NCBI RefSeq assembly: GCF_001411495.1
Contig: NZ_CP012981.1
Span: 2,356,001 to 2,420,000, forward strand
DNA length: 64,000 bases
From: Burkholderia cepacia ATCC 25416
GTDB lineage: Bacteria > Pseudomonadota > Gammaproteobacteria > Burkholderiales > Burkholderiaceae
Reading direction: 5' to 3'
Every line of letters begins with the position of its first letter. The first letter of the stretch is position 1. A model generated the notes under the pieces. The model was given only the letters and a program-made list of their open reading frames with translations. It made no database searches and had not been told where the DNA came from. This document shows positions 55,533 to 64,000 of the stretch, piece after piece. The position numbers and the translations under genes were made by a program.

Positions 55533-57494
55533 TCACGCCGCGGCGGCGCGTGCCGCCGCCGCCGCACGGCGGCCGAGCCACGCATCCACGAGCTGCGCGA
55601 AGTTGCCGGCCACTTCATCGATCAGCGCCTGGTCGTCGATCCGGCCGGCGAACCAGTTCAGCGACGCATCGGCCCACAGCGTGCGCCCGACCATGAAGCC
55701 CTTGACGATCGGGTTGGTCGCCGAGCGGAAGCTGTCGACGAGGTATTGCAGCGGCTGGTTCAGCCCGAGGATCACCGCGCCGCGGCAGTGCGGGTCGCGC
55801 TCGGCGATCAGCGCGGCGAGCCGTGCCCAGCCGTCGGCGCTCAGCGGCGTGAGCTTCCACCATTCGGGTTTCACGCCGAGGTTGTAGAAGCGCGCGATCG
55901 TGCGCAGCACCGCGTCGTCCTCGGTGCCGGCCGGCGTGACCGCGCGCGGCGGAATCATTTCCAGCAGCAGTTCGTTGCCGCTGGCGCGCGTGGCTTCCCA
56001 CAGTTCCAGCACGCGCTGCTCCTGTTCGACGCGCAGGTCGACCTGGTCGTCCGGATGATAGTGAACGAGGCACTTCACGACCTGTTCAGTCGGCCAGTGC
56101 GTGAGCGACGAGCCGACCGAGCGCGTTTCGTCGAAGCGCAGCGGCCGGGAGCCCGGCAGCTCGACCGGGCGGCCGACCCACCAGCCGCGCCCGGTGGCCG
56201 ACGCCAGCGCGTCGCTGCCGTAGCCGCCGCCGTCGATCAGCACGCCGACATGGCCTTCGATCCGGCGCTCGCGCTCGACCTGCTCGACCGCGCGCACGAG
56301 CAGGCGCTTCAGCGTCCTGATCCGTGCTTCGTCGGCGCCGGCCTGCACCGCGAGTTCGTAGAACTGGCTGCGATGATCGAACGCCATCACGCACAGGTCG
56401 TCCCATTCGCGGCGCGGCACCGTCACGCGATGCAGGTGCGCGAGCGTGTGATCGGCATCGACCACCGGATTGCGGTTGCCGTCGAACCAGTGCGCAAGCT
56501 CGGCCGGCGTCGGCATCGCCGCGGAGCACGCGTGGCGCGATACGACGATCGCGCCGCACGCGTTCGCGATGCGCGTCGACTCGGCCCAGTCGCGGCCGCG
56601 CAGCAGCCCCGACAGCAGGCCCGACAGGAACGCGTCGCCCGCGCCGAGCACGTTGAGCACCTCGACGCGTTCGCCGAGGAAGGTCGGCGCATCGTCGATG
56701 CGGGCGGGAATGTCGCCCTCGATCACGCAGCAGCCGAGCGCGCCGCGCTTGACGACCAGCGTCGCGTTCGTGATGGCGCGCACCGCCTGCAACGACCCGA
56801 TCAGGTCATGCGGCACGCCGCCCGCGATCAGGAATTCCTCCTCGGTGCCGACCAGCAGGTCGAATTCGCCGAGCACCTGCTGCAGCTGACGCGTCACCTG
56901 CGCGTCCGGCACGTAGCGGTTCTCGCCCGCGCCGCGCGCGGTCAGGCCCCACAGTACGGGCCGGTAGTCGATGTCGAGAATCCGCACGACGCCATGGCGG
57001 CGCGCATAACCGAGCGCGGTCAGCGACGCCTCGCGCGTGCCCGGCGTCGACAGATGCGTGCCGGTGATCGCGAGCGCGCGGCAGCCGGCGATGAAGTCCT
57101 CGCTGATCTCGTCGGCGCGCACGGCCATGTCCGCGCAGTTCTCGCGCACGAACAGCAGCGGGAACGTGTCGCGATCCTTCAGCCCGAGCAGCACCAGCGC
57201 GGTGAGGCGTTCGCGGTCGGTCTGCAGCTGGCTCGTGTCGCAGCCTTCGCGCTCGAGCGTCTCGCGCAGGAAGCGGCCCATCTGCTCGTCGCCGACGCGC
57301 GAGATCATCGCGGTCTTCAGCCCGAGCCGCGCCACGCCGAACGCGACGTTGCCGGACGAGCCGCCGAGATACATCTGGAAGCTGCGCGCGTCTTCGAGGC
57401 GGCTGCCGTACTGCTGCGCATAGAGATCCACGGCCACGCGGCCGAGGCAGGCGAGATCGATGGGGCGGTCACTCGGAAAGTTCAGCAGGCTCAT
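55533..57494 (-). CDS. iolC: 5-dehydro-2-deoxygluconokinase IolC fused to DUF2090 (aldolase-like)
   Basis: 653 aa. Residues 1-~335 form a PfkB-type sugar kinase (GGSSGNVA, anion-hole VLGAGDAF). The C-terminal ~310 residues belong to DUF2090, which is thought to be a class II-like aldolase analogous to IolJ. One chain may thus phosphorylate 2-deoxy-5-ketogluconate and cleave the product. This fusion is known in several Proteobacteria. It is the first gene of the minus-strand iol operon; the divergent ABC transporter lies 316 bases away. Confidence 0.92.
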   Translation of the reverse strand: MSLLNFPSDRPIDLACLGRVAVDLYAQQYGSRLEDARSFQMYLGGSSGNVAFGVARLGLKTAMISRVGDEQMGRFLRETLEREGCDTSQLQTDRERLTALVLLGLKDRDTFPLLFVRENCADMAVRADEISEDFIAGCRALAITGTHLSTPGTREASLTALGYARRHGVVRILDIDYRPVLWGLTARGAGENRYVPDAQVTRQLQQVLGEFDLLVGTEEEFLIAGGVPHDLIGSLQAVRAITNATLVVKRGALGCCVIEGDIPARIDDAPTFLGERVEVLNVLGAGDAFLSGLLSGLLRGRDWAESTRIANACGAIVVSRHACSAAMPTPAELAHWFDGNRNPVVDADHTLAHLHRVTVPRREWDDLCVMAFDHRSQFYELAVQAGADEARIRTLKRLLVRAVEQVERERRIEGHVGVLIDGGGYGSDALASATGRGWWVGRPVELPGSRPLRFDETRSVGSSLTHWPTEQVVKCLVHYHPDDQVDLRVEQEQRVLELWEATRASGNELLLEMIPPRAVTPAGTEDDAVLRTIARFYNLGVKPEWWKLTPLSADGWARLAALIAERDPHCRGAVILGLNQPLQYLVDSFRSATNPIVKGFMVGRTLWADASLNWFAGRIDDQALIDEVAGNFAQLVDAWLGRRAAAAARAAAA

Positions 57495-57810
57495 ATCACG
57501 TGTCACGCTCGCGGCCGGCGTTCGGCAATGCCGGCGGATTAGGGGGCCGATCCTGTCGCGACCGTCCGCACCGTGTATTGCACGACGCGGGACTGCCTGC
57601 CGCAAGGAATCGGGCTACGGACGCAGTCTAGACTTTTTGGAAATCCAGTTCCCTAGGTGAAATCACGTAGAAATAAATTTCCAAATTTTCGAGGAAGTGA
57701 TCTACAGTTTCATCCGGATGCTTCAGTCCGTATCGGATTCGATCGGACTCGGCCCGGCGGCGCGCAACGCGCCGTCTTCCGCCCCCCGGAGATGAGGAGA
57801 CAGATTGATC
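57495..57810. promoter_or_regulatory. Divergent promoter region of the inositol genes
   Basis: 316 bases without a gene, AT-rich around 57630-57710. It holds two GGAA-N6-TTCC-type sites (57639-57682) that could bind the repressor IolR. I see no convincing -35/-10 pair. Confidence 0.5.
57639..57682. promoter_or_regulatory. Two candidate IolR sites (GGAA-N6-TTCC)
   Basis: A perfect GGAA-ATCCAG-TTCC at 57639-57652 and a one-mismatch AGAA-ATAAAT-TTCC at 57669-57682. Their centres are exactly 30 bases apart (about three helical turns). GGAA-N6-TTCC is the motif reported for alphaproteobacterial IolR, so repression of both directions is plausible. Confidence 0.55.
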
Positions 57811-58737
57811 ATGAAGACCAAGCTGATGGCCGTCGCGGCCGCCGCGATCCTGGCTGCGCCGCTCGCGCATGCCGAGAAGATCGGCGTGACGATGGCGTCG
57901 TTCGACGACACGTTCCTGACCATCCTGCGCAACAGCATCGCCGATTCGGCGAAGAAGGACGGCGCGACGGTGCAGATCGAGGACGGCGGCAACGACGTCG
58001 GCAAGCAGTTGAGCCAGGTCCAGAACATGATTGCGCAGAAGGTCGACGCGATTATCGTGAACGCGGTCGATACCGACGCGACGCCGAAGATCACGAAGAT
58101 GGTGACGGCCGCGAAGATTCCGCTCGTCTACGTGAACCGCAAGCCGGTCGATTTCGACAAGCTGCCGGCCGGCGTCGCGGTCGTCGCGTCCGACGAGAAG
58201 CAGTCGGGCACGCTGCAGGCGCGCCAGGTGTGCAAGCTGCTCGGCGGCAAGGGCGACCTCCTCGTGCTGATGGGCGAGCTGTCCAACGAATCGGCGCGCG
58301 CCCGCACGAAAGACATCGAGGACGTGATCGCGACGAAGGATTGCGCGGGCATGAAGATCGTCGACAAGCGCGAGGGCAAGTGGAGCCGCACGCAGGGCCA
58401 GGACATCACGATGAACTGGCTGAGCTCCGGCACGAAGTACGACGCGATCATCTCCAACAACGACGAGATGGCGATCGGCGCGATCAATGCGCTGAAGGCC
58501 GCGCGCAAGTGGACGCCGAAGACGATCGTCGCCGGCATCGACGCGACGCCCGACGGGCTCGCCTCGATGAAGAGCGGCGAGCTGAAGGTGTCGGTGTACC
58601 AGAACGCGTCCGGGCAGGGGCAGCAGGCCGTCGCGGCCGCGCTCAAGCTCGCGAAGAAACAGCCCGTCGACCGCTACGTGAACGTGCCGTTCGAGCTCGT
58701 GACGCCCGAGAACATGAGCCAGTACGCGAAGCACTGA
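57811..58737 (+). CDS. Sugar ABC transporter periplasmic binding protein (inositol type)
   Basis: 308 aa from ATG 57811 (a TTG at 57805 is in frame; AGGAGA precedes both). Signal peptide ends AHA, residue ~22. The RbsB-like two-lobe fold is visible (VQNMIAQKVDAIIVNAVDT and the IDATPDGLASM hinge). It probably binds myo-inositol, judged from the flanking iol genes. Confidence 0.88.
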   Translation: MKTKLMAVAAAAILAAPLAHAEKIGVTMASFDDTFLTILRNSIADSAKKDGATVQIEDGGNDVGKQLSQVQNMIAQKVDAIIVNAVDTDATPKITKMVTAAKIPLVYVNRKPVDFDKLPAGVAVVASDEKQSGTLQARQVCKLLGGKGDLLVLMGELSNESARARTKDIEDVIATKDCAGMKIVDKREGKWSRTQGQDITMNWLSSGTKYDAIISNNDEMAIGAINALKAARKWTPKTIVAGIDATPDGLASMKSGELKVSVYQNASGQGQQAVAAALKLAKKQPVDRYVNVPFELVTPENMSQYAKH

Positions 58738-58805
58738 CCGGTGATCCGTTGAACTGCGCGTGCCCGGCATGACCGGGCACGCGCGCGACTCGTCGAGGAA
58801 CGTCC

Positions 58806-60389
58806 ATGTTTACAGCCAGGATCGCGCGCCCGATGGCCGGCGACGATGCGTCGGCCGGTGTGTCGGGTTTGTCCGGCTCGTCGGCCCCGCCGGCTTCTTC
58901 CGCGGCCGACTGCGTGCTCGAGGTGCGCGGTGTCGGCAAGTCCTTTCCGGGCGTCGTCGCGCTCGACGGCGTGCAGTTCCGCGTGCGTCGCGGCACCGTC
59001 CATGCACTGATGGGCGAGAACGGCGCGGGCAAGTCGACGCTGATGAAGATCATCGCGGGCGTCTACACGCCCGATGAGGGCGAGATCCTGATCAACGGCG
59101 AGCCGGTCGTGCTGAACGGCCCGCTCGATGCGCTCGACCGCGGCATCGCGATGATTCACCAGGAACTCAACCTGATGCCGTACATGACGGTCGCGGAGAA
59201 CATCTGGATCCGCCGCGAACCGAAGAACCGCTTCGGCCTGATCGATCACGCGGCGCTGCGCCGCCAGACGGCCGCGCTGTTCGAGCGGCTGTCGATCGAC
59301 ATCGATCCGGAAACCGACGTGCGCACGCTGACGGTCGCGAGCCGCCAGATGGTCGAGATCGCGAAGGCCGTGTCGTTCGACTCGGACGTGCTGATCATGG
59401 ACGAGCCGACTTCCGCGCTGACCGACAAGGAAGTCACGCACCTGTTCCGGATCATTCGCCAGCTGCGCGAGCAGGGCAAGGGCATCGTCTACATCACGCA
59501 CAAGATGAACGAGCTGTTCGAGATCGCCGACGAGTTTTCGGTGTTCCGCGACGGCAAGTACATCGGCACGCATGCGTCGAGCGACGTCACGCGCGACGAC
59601 ATCATCCGCATGATGGTCGGGCGCGAGATCACGCAGATGTTCCCGAAGGAGGAGGTGCCGATCGGCGACGTCGTGCTGTCGGTGAAGAACCTCGGCGTCG
59701 ACGGCGTGTTCCGCGACGTGAGCTTCGAGCTGCGCGCGGGCGAGATCCTCGGCGTGGCCGGCCTCGTCGGCTCGGGGCGCTCGAACGTCGCGGAGGCGCT
59801 GTTCGGCGTCGTGCCGGCCACGTCGGGCGAGATCCGGATCGACGGCAAGCCGGTGCGGATCGCGACACCCGCGCAGGCGATGAAGCACGGGATGGCCTTC
59901 CTCACCGAGGATCGCAAGGACACCGGCTGCTTCCTGAATCTCGACCTGCTCGCGAACATGGAAGCGGCGGTGCTCAGCAACCGCTACGTGAAGTTCAATT
60001 TCGTGCGGCAGGCGCAGTTGAAGCGCGACTGCGAGGAAATGAGCCGGATGCTGCGCGTGAAGTCGCCCGGGCTGCACGAGGAGATCCAGAACCTGTCGGG
60101 CGGCAACCAGCAGAAGGTGCTGATCGGCCGGTGGCTGCTCACGCAGCCGCGCATCCTGATCCTCGACGAACCGACCCGCGGCATCGACGTCGGCGCGAAG
60201 GCCGAGATTCACCGGCTCGTCAGCGCGCTCGCCGGCAAGGGCGTCGCGGTGCTGATGATCTCGTCGGAAATGCCGGAAGTGCTGGGAATGAGCGATCGCG
60301 TGATGGTGATGCACGAAGGGCGCATGACCGGCATCGTCGATCGCAAGGACGCCGACCAGGTCCGCATCATGGATCTCGCGTCGCGCTGA
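58806..60389 (+). CDS. Sugar ABC transporter ATP-binding protein (two ATPase domains)
   Basis: 527 aa. First domain: Walker [10 protein letters not shown], Walker [12 protein letters not shown]. Second domain: degenerate Walker [10 protein letters not shown] but intact signature LSGGNQQ and Walker [12 protein letters not shown], as usual in the RbsA/MglA family. Starts 68 bases after the binding protein gene; 27 bases before the permease. Confidence 0.93.
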   Translation: MFTARIARPMAGDDASAGVSGLSGSSAPPASSAADCVLEVRGVGKSFPGVVALDGVQFRVRRGTVHALMGENGAGKSTLMKIIAGVYTPDEGEILINGEPVVLNGPLDALDRGIAMIHQELNLMPYMTVAENIWIRREPKNRFGLIDHAALRRQTAALFERLSIDIDPETDVRTLTVASRQMVEIAKAVSFDSDVLIMDEPTSALTDKEVTHLFRIIRQLREQGKGIVYITHKMNELFEIADEFSVFRDGKYIGTHASSDVTRDDIIRMMVGREITQMFPKEEVPIGDVVLSVKNLGVDGVFRDVSFELRAGEILGVAGLVGSGRSNVAEALFGVVPATSGEIRIDGKPVRIATPAQAMKHGMAFLTEDRKDTGCFLNLDLLANMEAAVLSNRYVKFNFVRQAQLKRDCEEMSRMLRVKSPGLHEEIQNLSGGNQQKVLIGRWLLTQPRILILDEPTRGIDVGAKAEIHRLVSALAGKGVAVLMISSEMPEVLGMSDRVMVMHEGRMTGIVDRKDADQVRIMDLASR

Positions 60390-60416
60390 GCCGAAACAAG
60401 ACTGGAGACAAATGAA

Positions 60417-61442
60417 ATGGGCAACCTGAATCCGGCTGCGGATGCGCAGACCATGACGATCAAGGCGCGGCACATGAAGTGGCCGCCCGAACTGAGCATC
60501 TTCCTCGTGCTCGTCGGCATCAGCCTGTTCTTCGAGATCGTCGGCTGGATCGTCGTCGGCCAGAGCTTCCTGTTCAATACCGAGCGGCTCGAGATCATCG
60601 TGCTGCAGATGGCCGTGATCGGCATCATCGCGGTCGGCGTGAACCTCGTCATCATCACCAGCGGGATCGACCTGTCGTCGGGCTCGGTCGTGGCCGCCGC
60701 GGCGGTCGTGTCGGCAAGCCTCGCGCAGGTGTCCGACTTCCCGCGCGCGGTGTTCCCGCACCTGACCGACCTGCCGATCATCTGGCCCGTGCTGGCCGGC
60801 GTGTGCGTCGGGCTGCTGGTCGGCCTGCTGAACGGCTCGCTGATCGCGATGACCGGCATCCCGCCGTTCATCGCGACGCTCGGCACGATGGTCGCCGCGC
60901 GCGGGTTCGCGAAGTGGTTCACCAACGGGATGCCCGTGTCGATGCTGACCGACCAGTTCGCGGCCATCGGCGCAGGCGCCAATCCGGTGATCATCTTCCT
61001 CGTGATCGCCGCGATCTTCCACGTCGTGCTGCGCTACACGCGCTTCGGCAAGTACACGTACGCGATCGGCGCGAACCGTCATGCGGCCGTCGTGTCCGGC
61101 ATCAACGTCACGCGCCACCTGATCTTCGTCTACGCGATCGCGGGCCTGCTGAGCGGGATCGCCGGCACCGTGACCGCCGCGCGCGCGATCTCGGGCCAGT
61201 CGGGCATGGGCGTGATGTACGAACTCGACGCGATCGCGGCCGTCGTGATCGGCGGCACGTCGCTGTCGGGCGGGCTCGGCCGCGTGACGGGCACCGTGAT
61301 CGGCGTGCTGATCCTCGGCGTGATGACGTCGGGCTTCACGTTCATCCGCATCGACGCGTATTACCAGGAGATGGTCAAGGGCGCGATCATCGTCGCGGCC
61401 GTGATCGCCGACCAGTACCGCAACAAGAAGAAGCGCCGCTGA
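60417..61442 (+). CDS. Sugar ABC transporter permease (RbsC-like)
   Basis: 341 aa. About eight to ten hydrophobic segments, with family motifs GVNLVIITSGIDLSSGSVVA in the first half and the conserved GGTSLSGGLGRV loop near the end. It forms the membrane channel of the presumed inositol importer. Confidence 0.92.
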   Translation: MGNLNPAADAQTMTIKARHMKWPPELSIFLVLVGISLFFEIVGWIVVGQSFLFNTERLEIIVLQMAVIGIIAVGVNLVIITSGIDLSSGSVVAAAAVVSASLAQVSDFPRAVFPHLTDLPIIWPVLAGVCVGLLVGLLNGSLIAMTGIPPFIATLGTMVAARGFAKWFTNGMPVSMLTDQFAAIGAGANPVIIFLVIAAIFHVVLRYTRFGKYTYAIGANRHAAVVSGINVTRHLIFVYAIAGLLSGIAGTVTAARAISGQSGMGVMYELDAIAAVVIGGTSLSGGLGRVTGTVIGVLILGVMTSGFTFIRIDAYYQEMVKGAIIVAAVIADQYRNKKKRR

Positions 61443-61517
61443 CCGTCATGCATCGCCGGACGAGGGCGGCACGTGCCGCCGCGTTCATCCGGAACCCACT
61501 ATCGCCGAGGACTTTCG

Positions 61518-62429
61518 ATGAAGATCGCGCTGGACCCCTACATGATTCGCCACCTGCCGCTCGACCGCCTGCCGCACGCGGTGGCCGAGCTCGGCTACGA
61601 CCAGATCGAGCTGTCGCCGCGCAGCGACTTTCTCGACTGGTGAGTGATGCCGCGCGCGACGCGCGAGCGGATGGCCGCTTTCCGGCAGGCGATGCGCGCG
61701 AGCGGCGTCGGCCTCGCGTCGCTGCAGCCGATGTACCGCTGGGCGAGCCCGTTCGAGGACGAGCGGTTATGGGCCGTGCGCTGCTGGAAGAAGGCGATCG
61801 AGGTCGCGGTCGAGATGGAGTGCGCGCTGATGGTGTCGGAGTTCGGGCGCGGCGCGTCGCCCGAGCGCTCGGTCGGCGAACGGCCGGGCGCGAACCCGAA
61901 GGAGCTGTGCGAAGCCGCGTGGTTCCGTTCGATGGACGAGCTGCTGCCGATCCTCGAGCGCGAACGCATCGTGCTGTCGGTCGAGCCGCATCCGGAGGAC
62001 TGGATCGAGCAGCTGCAGCCGGCGATCGACATCGTCACGAACATCGGTTCGCCGTCGCTGAAGCTGTCGTACATCGCGCCGCACACGTTCTACTACGGCG
62101 ACGACATGGCCGCGATGATCGCGCAGGCCGCGCCGATCCTCGCGCACGTGCGCGTGGCCGACACCTTCGACCACCGCAAGAGCAGCCAACTGCGCTACAT
62201 CGTGAACCCGCCCGGTTCGAACCAGATCCGCGTGCACCAGCATCTCGACATCGGGCAGGGCGAGATCGACTGGGACGTGTTCTTTCGTGCGCTCGGCGCG
62301 GCAGGCTTCGACGGCGTGATGTCGTCGTGCGTGTTCGCGTGGGAGGACCGCGCGGAAGCGTCGTCGCGCTACATGCGCGACACGATCCGGCGCTACGTCG
62401 ATCGTTTTTTCGATCGCACCGCGCGCTGA
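61518..62429 (+). pseudogene. Sugar phosphate isomerase/epimerase (TIM barrel) gene interrupted by an in-frame TGA
   Basis: From ATG 61518 the frame reads MKIALDPYMIRHL... then FLDW and a TGA stop at 61641-61643 (codon 42), followed without shift by VMPRATRERM... through to TGA at 62427-62429. The uninterrupted length would be 303 aa, normal for the family. The context FLDW-(stop)-VMPR suggests TGG changed to TGA (Trp to stop). Metal residues (VEPHPED, HQHLDIG) remain intact downstream. The stop is directly followed by GTG-ATG, so a shortened protein could be made by reinitiation. Neighbours are the inositol ABC permease and iolG. Confidence 0.8.
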
Positions 62430-62488
62430 CCTGTTGCTGGCCGGTGCGGCGGGTGTCGCACCGCAGATGAACGACTGGAGACTGTTAG

Positions 62489-63502
62489 ATGACCTTGCAA
62501 ATCGGCGTGATCGGCTGCGGCGCGATCGGCCAGGACCACATCCGCAGACTGACCCGCACGCTGTCCGGCGCGCGTGTCGTGGCCGTCAACGACATCGATC
62601 CGCAGCAGGCGCGCGACGCGGTGACGAAGTACGGGCTCGATGCCGAGATCTACGCCGATGGCCACGAGGTGGTCGCGGCCGCCGACGTGCAGGCCGTGCT
62701 CGTCACGTCGTGGGGGCCGACGCACGAAGCGTTCGTGCTCGACGCGATCGCGCACGGCAAGCCCGTGTTCTGCGAGAAGCCGCTCGCCGTCACGGCGGAA
62801 GGCTGCATGCGGATCGTCGAAGCGGAAGTCGCGCACGGCAAGCGGCTCGTGCAGGTCGGCTTCATGCGTCCGTACGACGAAGGTTATCGCGCGCTCAAGC
62901 GCGTGATCGACAGCGGCGAGATCGGCGCGCCCTTGATGCTGCATTGCGCGCACCGCAACCAGTCGGTCGGCGAGCGCTACACGACCGACATGGCGATCAC
63001 CGATACGCTGATTCACGAACTCGACGTGCTGCGCTGGCTGCTCGGCGAGGACTACGTGAGCACGCAGGTCGTCTATCCGAAGAAGACGCGTCATGCGTCG
63101 TCGCATCTCGCCGATCCGCAGATCGTGTTGCTGGAAACCGCGAGCGGCGTGCGCATCGACGTCGAGATCTTCGTGAACTGCCAGTACGGCTACGACATCC
63201 AGTGCGAGGTGGTCGGCGAGCAGGGCATCGCGAAGCTGCCCGATCCGCCGGCGGTGGGGCTCAAGCATGCGGCGCGGCAGTCGGTCGAGATCATGACCGA
63301 CTGGAAGGAGCGCTTCATCGCATCGTACGACGTCGAGCTGCAGGCGTTCATCGACGGCGTGCGCGCGCAAGCGCTCACCGGGCCGTCGGCCTGGGACGGC
63401 TACGCGGCGGCGGTCGCGGCCGACGCATGCGTGCGTGCGCAAAAGAGCGGGGCGGTCGAATCGATCGCGATGGCCGAACGCCCCGCGTTCTATCGCGGCT
63501 GA
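62489..63502 (+). CDS. iolG: Inositol 2-dehydrogenase IolG
   Basis: 337 aa, ATG 62489. GFO/IDH/MocA fold: NAD-binding [11 protein letters not shown] at the N-terminus, the EKPLA motif (about residues 97-101), and [13 protein letters not shown] in the catalytic domain. It oxidises myo-inositol to 2-keto-myo-inositol with NAD, the step before IolE. Confidence 0.95.
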   Translation: MTLQIGVIGCGAIGQDHIRRLTRTLSGARVVAVNDIDPQQARDAVTKYGLDAEIYADGHEVVAAADVQAVLVTSWGPTHEAFVLDAIAHGKPVFCEKPLAVTAEGCMRIVEAEVAHGKRLVQVGFMRPYDEGYRALKRVIDSGEIGAPLMLHCAHRNQSVGERYTTDMAITDTLIHELDVLRWLLGEDYVSTQVVYPKKTRHASSHLADPQIVLLETASGVRIDVEIFVNCQYGYDIQCEVVGEQGIAKLPDPPAVGLKHAARQSVEIMTDWKERFIASYDVELQAFIDGVRAQALTGPSAWDGYAAAVAADACVRAQKSGAVESIAMAERPAFYRG

Positions 63503-63520
63503 CCTGCCGGAGAGACCGAC

Positions 63521-64000
63521 ATGACGATGAAGATTGGCTGCGCGCCCTGCTGCTGGGGCGTAGACGACGTGAAGAACCCGCACCTGCCGCCGTGGCGGCA
63601 CGTGCTCGCCGAAGCCGCGCAGGCCGGCTACTCGGGCATCGAGCTCGGGCCGTACGGCTACATCCCGCTCGAACTCGACGTGGTGAGCGCCGAGCTCGAG
63701 CGGCAGCGCCTGAGCATCACCGCCGGTACGATCTTCGACGATCTCGTGGCGCCGGAGAACCTGCCGAACCTGTTGCGCCAGACGCGCGAGATCTGCGCGC
63801 TGATCACGCGGCTGCCGAAACTGCCGACGCAGGACGGCCAGCGCTACGCGGCGCCGTACCTGGTCGTGATTGACTGGGGGCATGAGGAACGCGACTACGC
63901 GGCCGGCCACGCAGATCGCGCGCCGCGGCTGTCCGGCGCACGCTGGGCCGGCATGGTCGAGCACATCCGGCAGATCGCGACGATCGCGCGCGACGAATTC
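63521..64000 (+). CDS. TIM-barrel sugar phosphate isomerase/epimerase (3' end outside window)
   Basis: Begins at ATG 63521 (MTMKIGCAPCCWGV...), with GGAGAG nearby at 63509, and stays open to the window end (160 codons seen). The QAGYSGIELGPYG stretch is typical of AP-endonuclease-2-like (IolE/IolI-type) barrels. A role in inositol isomer use is likely from position, but the substrate is not clear. Confidence 0.85.
   Translation, partial: MTMKIGCAPCCWGVDDVKNPHLPPWRHVLAEAAQAGYSGIELGPYGYIPLELDVVSAELERQRLSITAGTIFDDLVAPENLPNLLRQTREICALITRLPKLPTQDGQRYAAPYLVVIDWGHEERDYAAGHADRAPRLSGARWAGMVEHIRQIATIARDEF

Noticed and set aside
59740..59830. Degenerate second Walker A (GLVGSGRSN) in the sugar ABC ATPase
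   Set aside because: Usual for RbsA/MglA-type proteins, so it is not an anomaly, unlike the LivF case.

Overview
The window is GC-rich DNA (about 68-70% G+C by eye) with tightly packed, often overlapping genes. Gene content and protein sequences suggest a Burkholderia, most likely a B. cepacia complex chromosome. This is an inference from family content, not from a database search. I saw no rRNA, tRNA, IS element, prophage or CRISPR array. Several gene groups form recognisable operons.

Layout. (1) 1-3598: end of a lipid/phosphate-type operon holding a hydrolase-methyltransferase fusion, a PAP2 plus dual-specificity phosphatase fusion, and a small membrane protein. (2) 3684-4706 (minus): a GAF-GGDEF diguanylate cyclase, divergent from the next operon. 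(3) 5186-19899: a complete bacterial cellulose operon in the order bcsB-Z-C-E-F-Q-A-G-R. It includes the phosphoethanolamine transferase BcsG, the c-di-GMP sensor BcsE and a displaced terminal bcsR, which is too short to stand out as an ORF. (4) 19978-23194 (minus): a XapX-like protein, a Na+/H+ antiporter, an OsmC protein and a pirin. (5) 23477-30948: an isochorismatase-family hydrolase, a LysR regulator, and a compact six-gene operon (XapX, exported-metabolite-type amidohydrolase, DoxX, secreted VOC protein, DUF1275 permease-like protein, alginate-export-type porin) of unknown function. (6) 31040-34227: a divergent AcpA-type phosphatase and a di-haem cytochrome-c peroxidase, sharing a Pho-box-like array.

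(7) 34341-42939: small envelope proteins, a Nudix hydrolase, glnS, an RBBP9-type hydrolase, a class III CoA-transferase and alaS. (8) 43062-50192: a LysR/MFS divergent pair, a zinc-ribbon Nudix hydrolase, a thioesterase, and a LivHMGF-type ABC transporter without a binding protein; its second ATPase has Arg in place of the Walker A Lys. (9) 50360-51653: an SDR oxidoreductase and a UPF0303/GlcG-like protein. (10) 51736-64000: a myo-inositol catabolism region. iolC(with DUF2090)-iolD-iolE-iolB run on the minus strand. They diverge from a sugar ABC transporter, a TIM-barrel isomerase gene broken by an in-frame TGA, iolG, and the start of another TIM-barrel gene. The shared promoter region carries two GGAA-N6-TTCC-type sites.

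How the genes fit together. The cellulose block looks c-di-GMP controlled at several levels: a neighbouring cyclase with a product-inhibition site, PilZ on BcsA, and RxxD on BcsE. The inositol block couples uptake (ABC), oxidation (IolG), dehydration (IolE), ring cleavage (IolD), isomerisation (IolB), and phosphorylation plus probable aldol cleavage (IolC-DUF2090). IolA and the regulator IolR are not in view.
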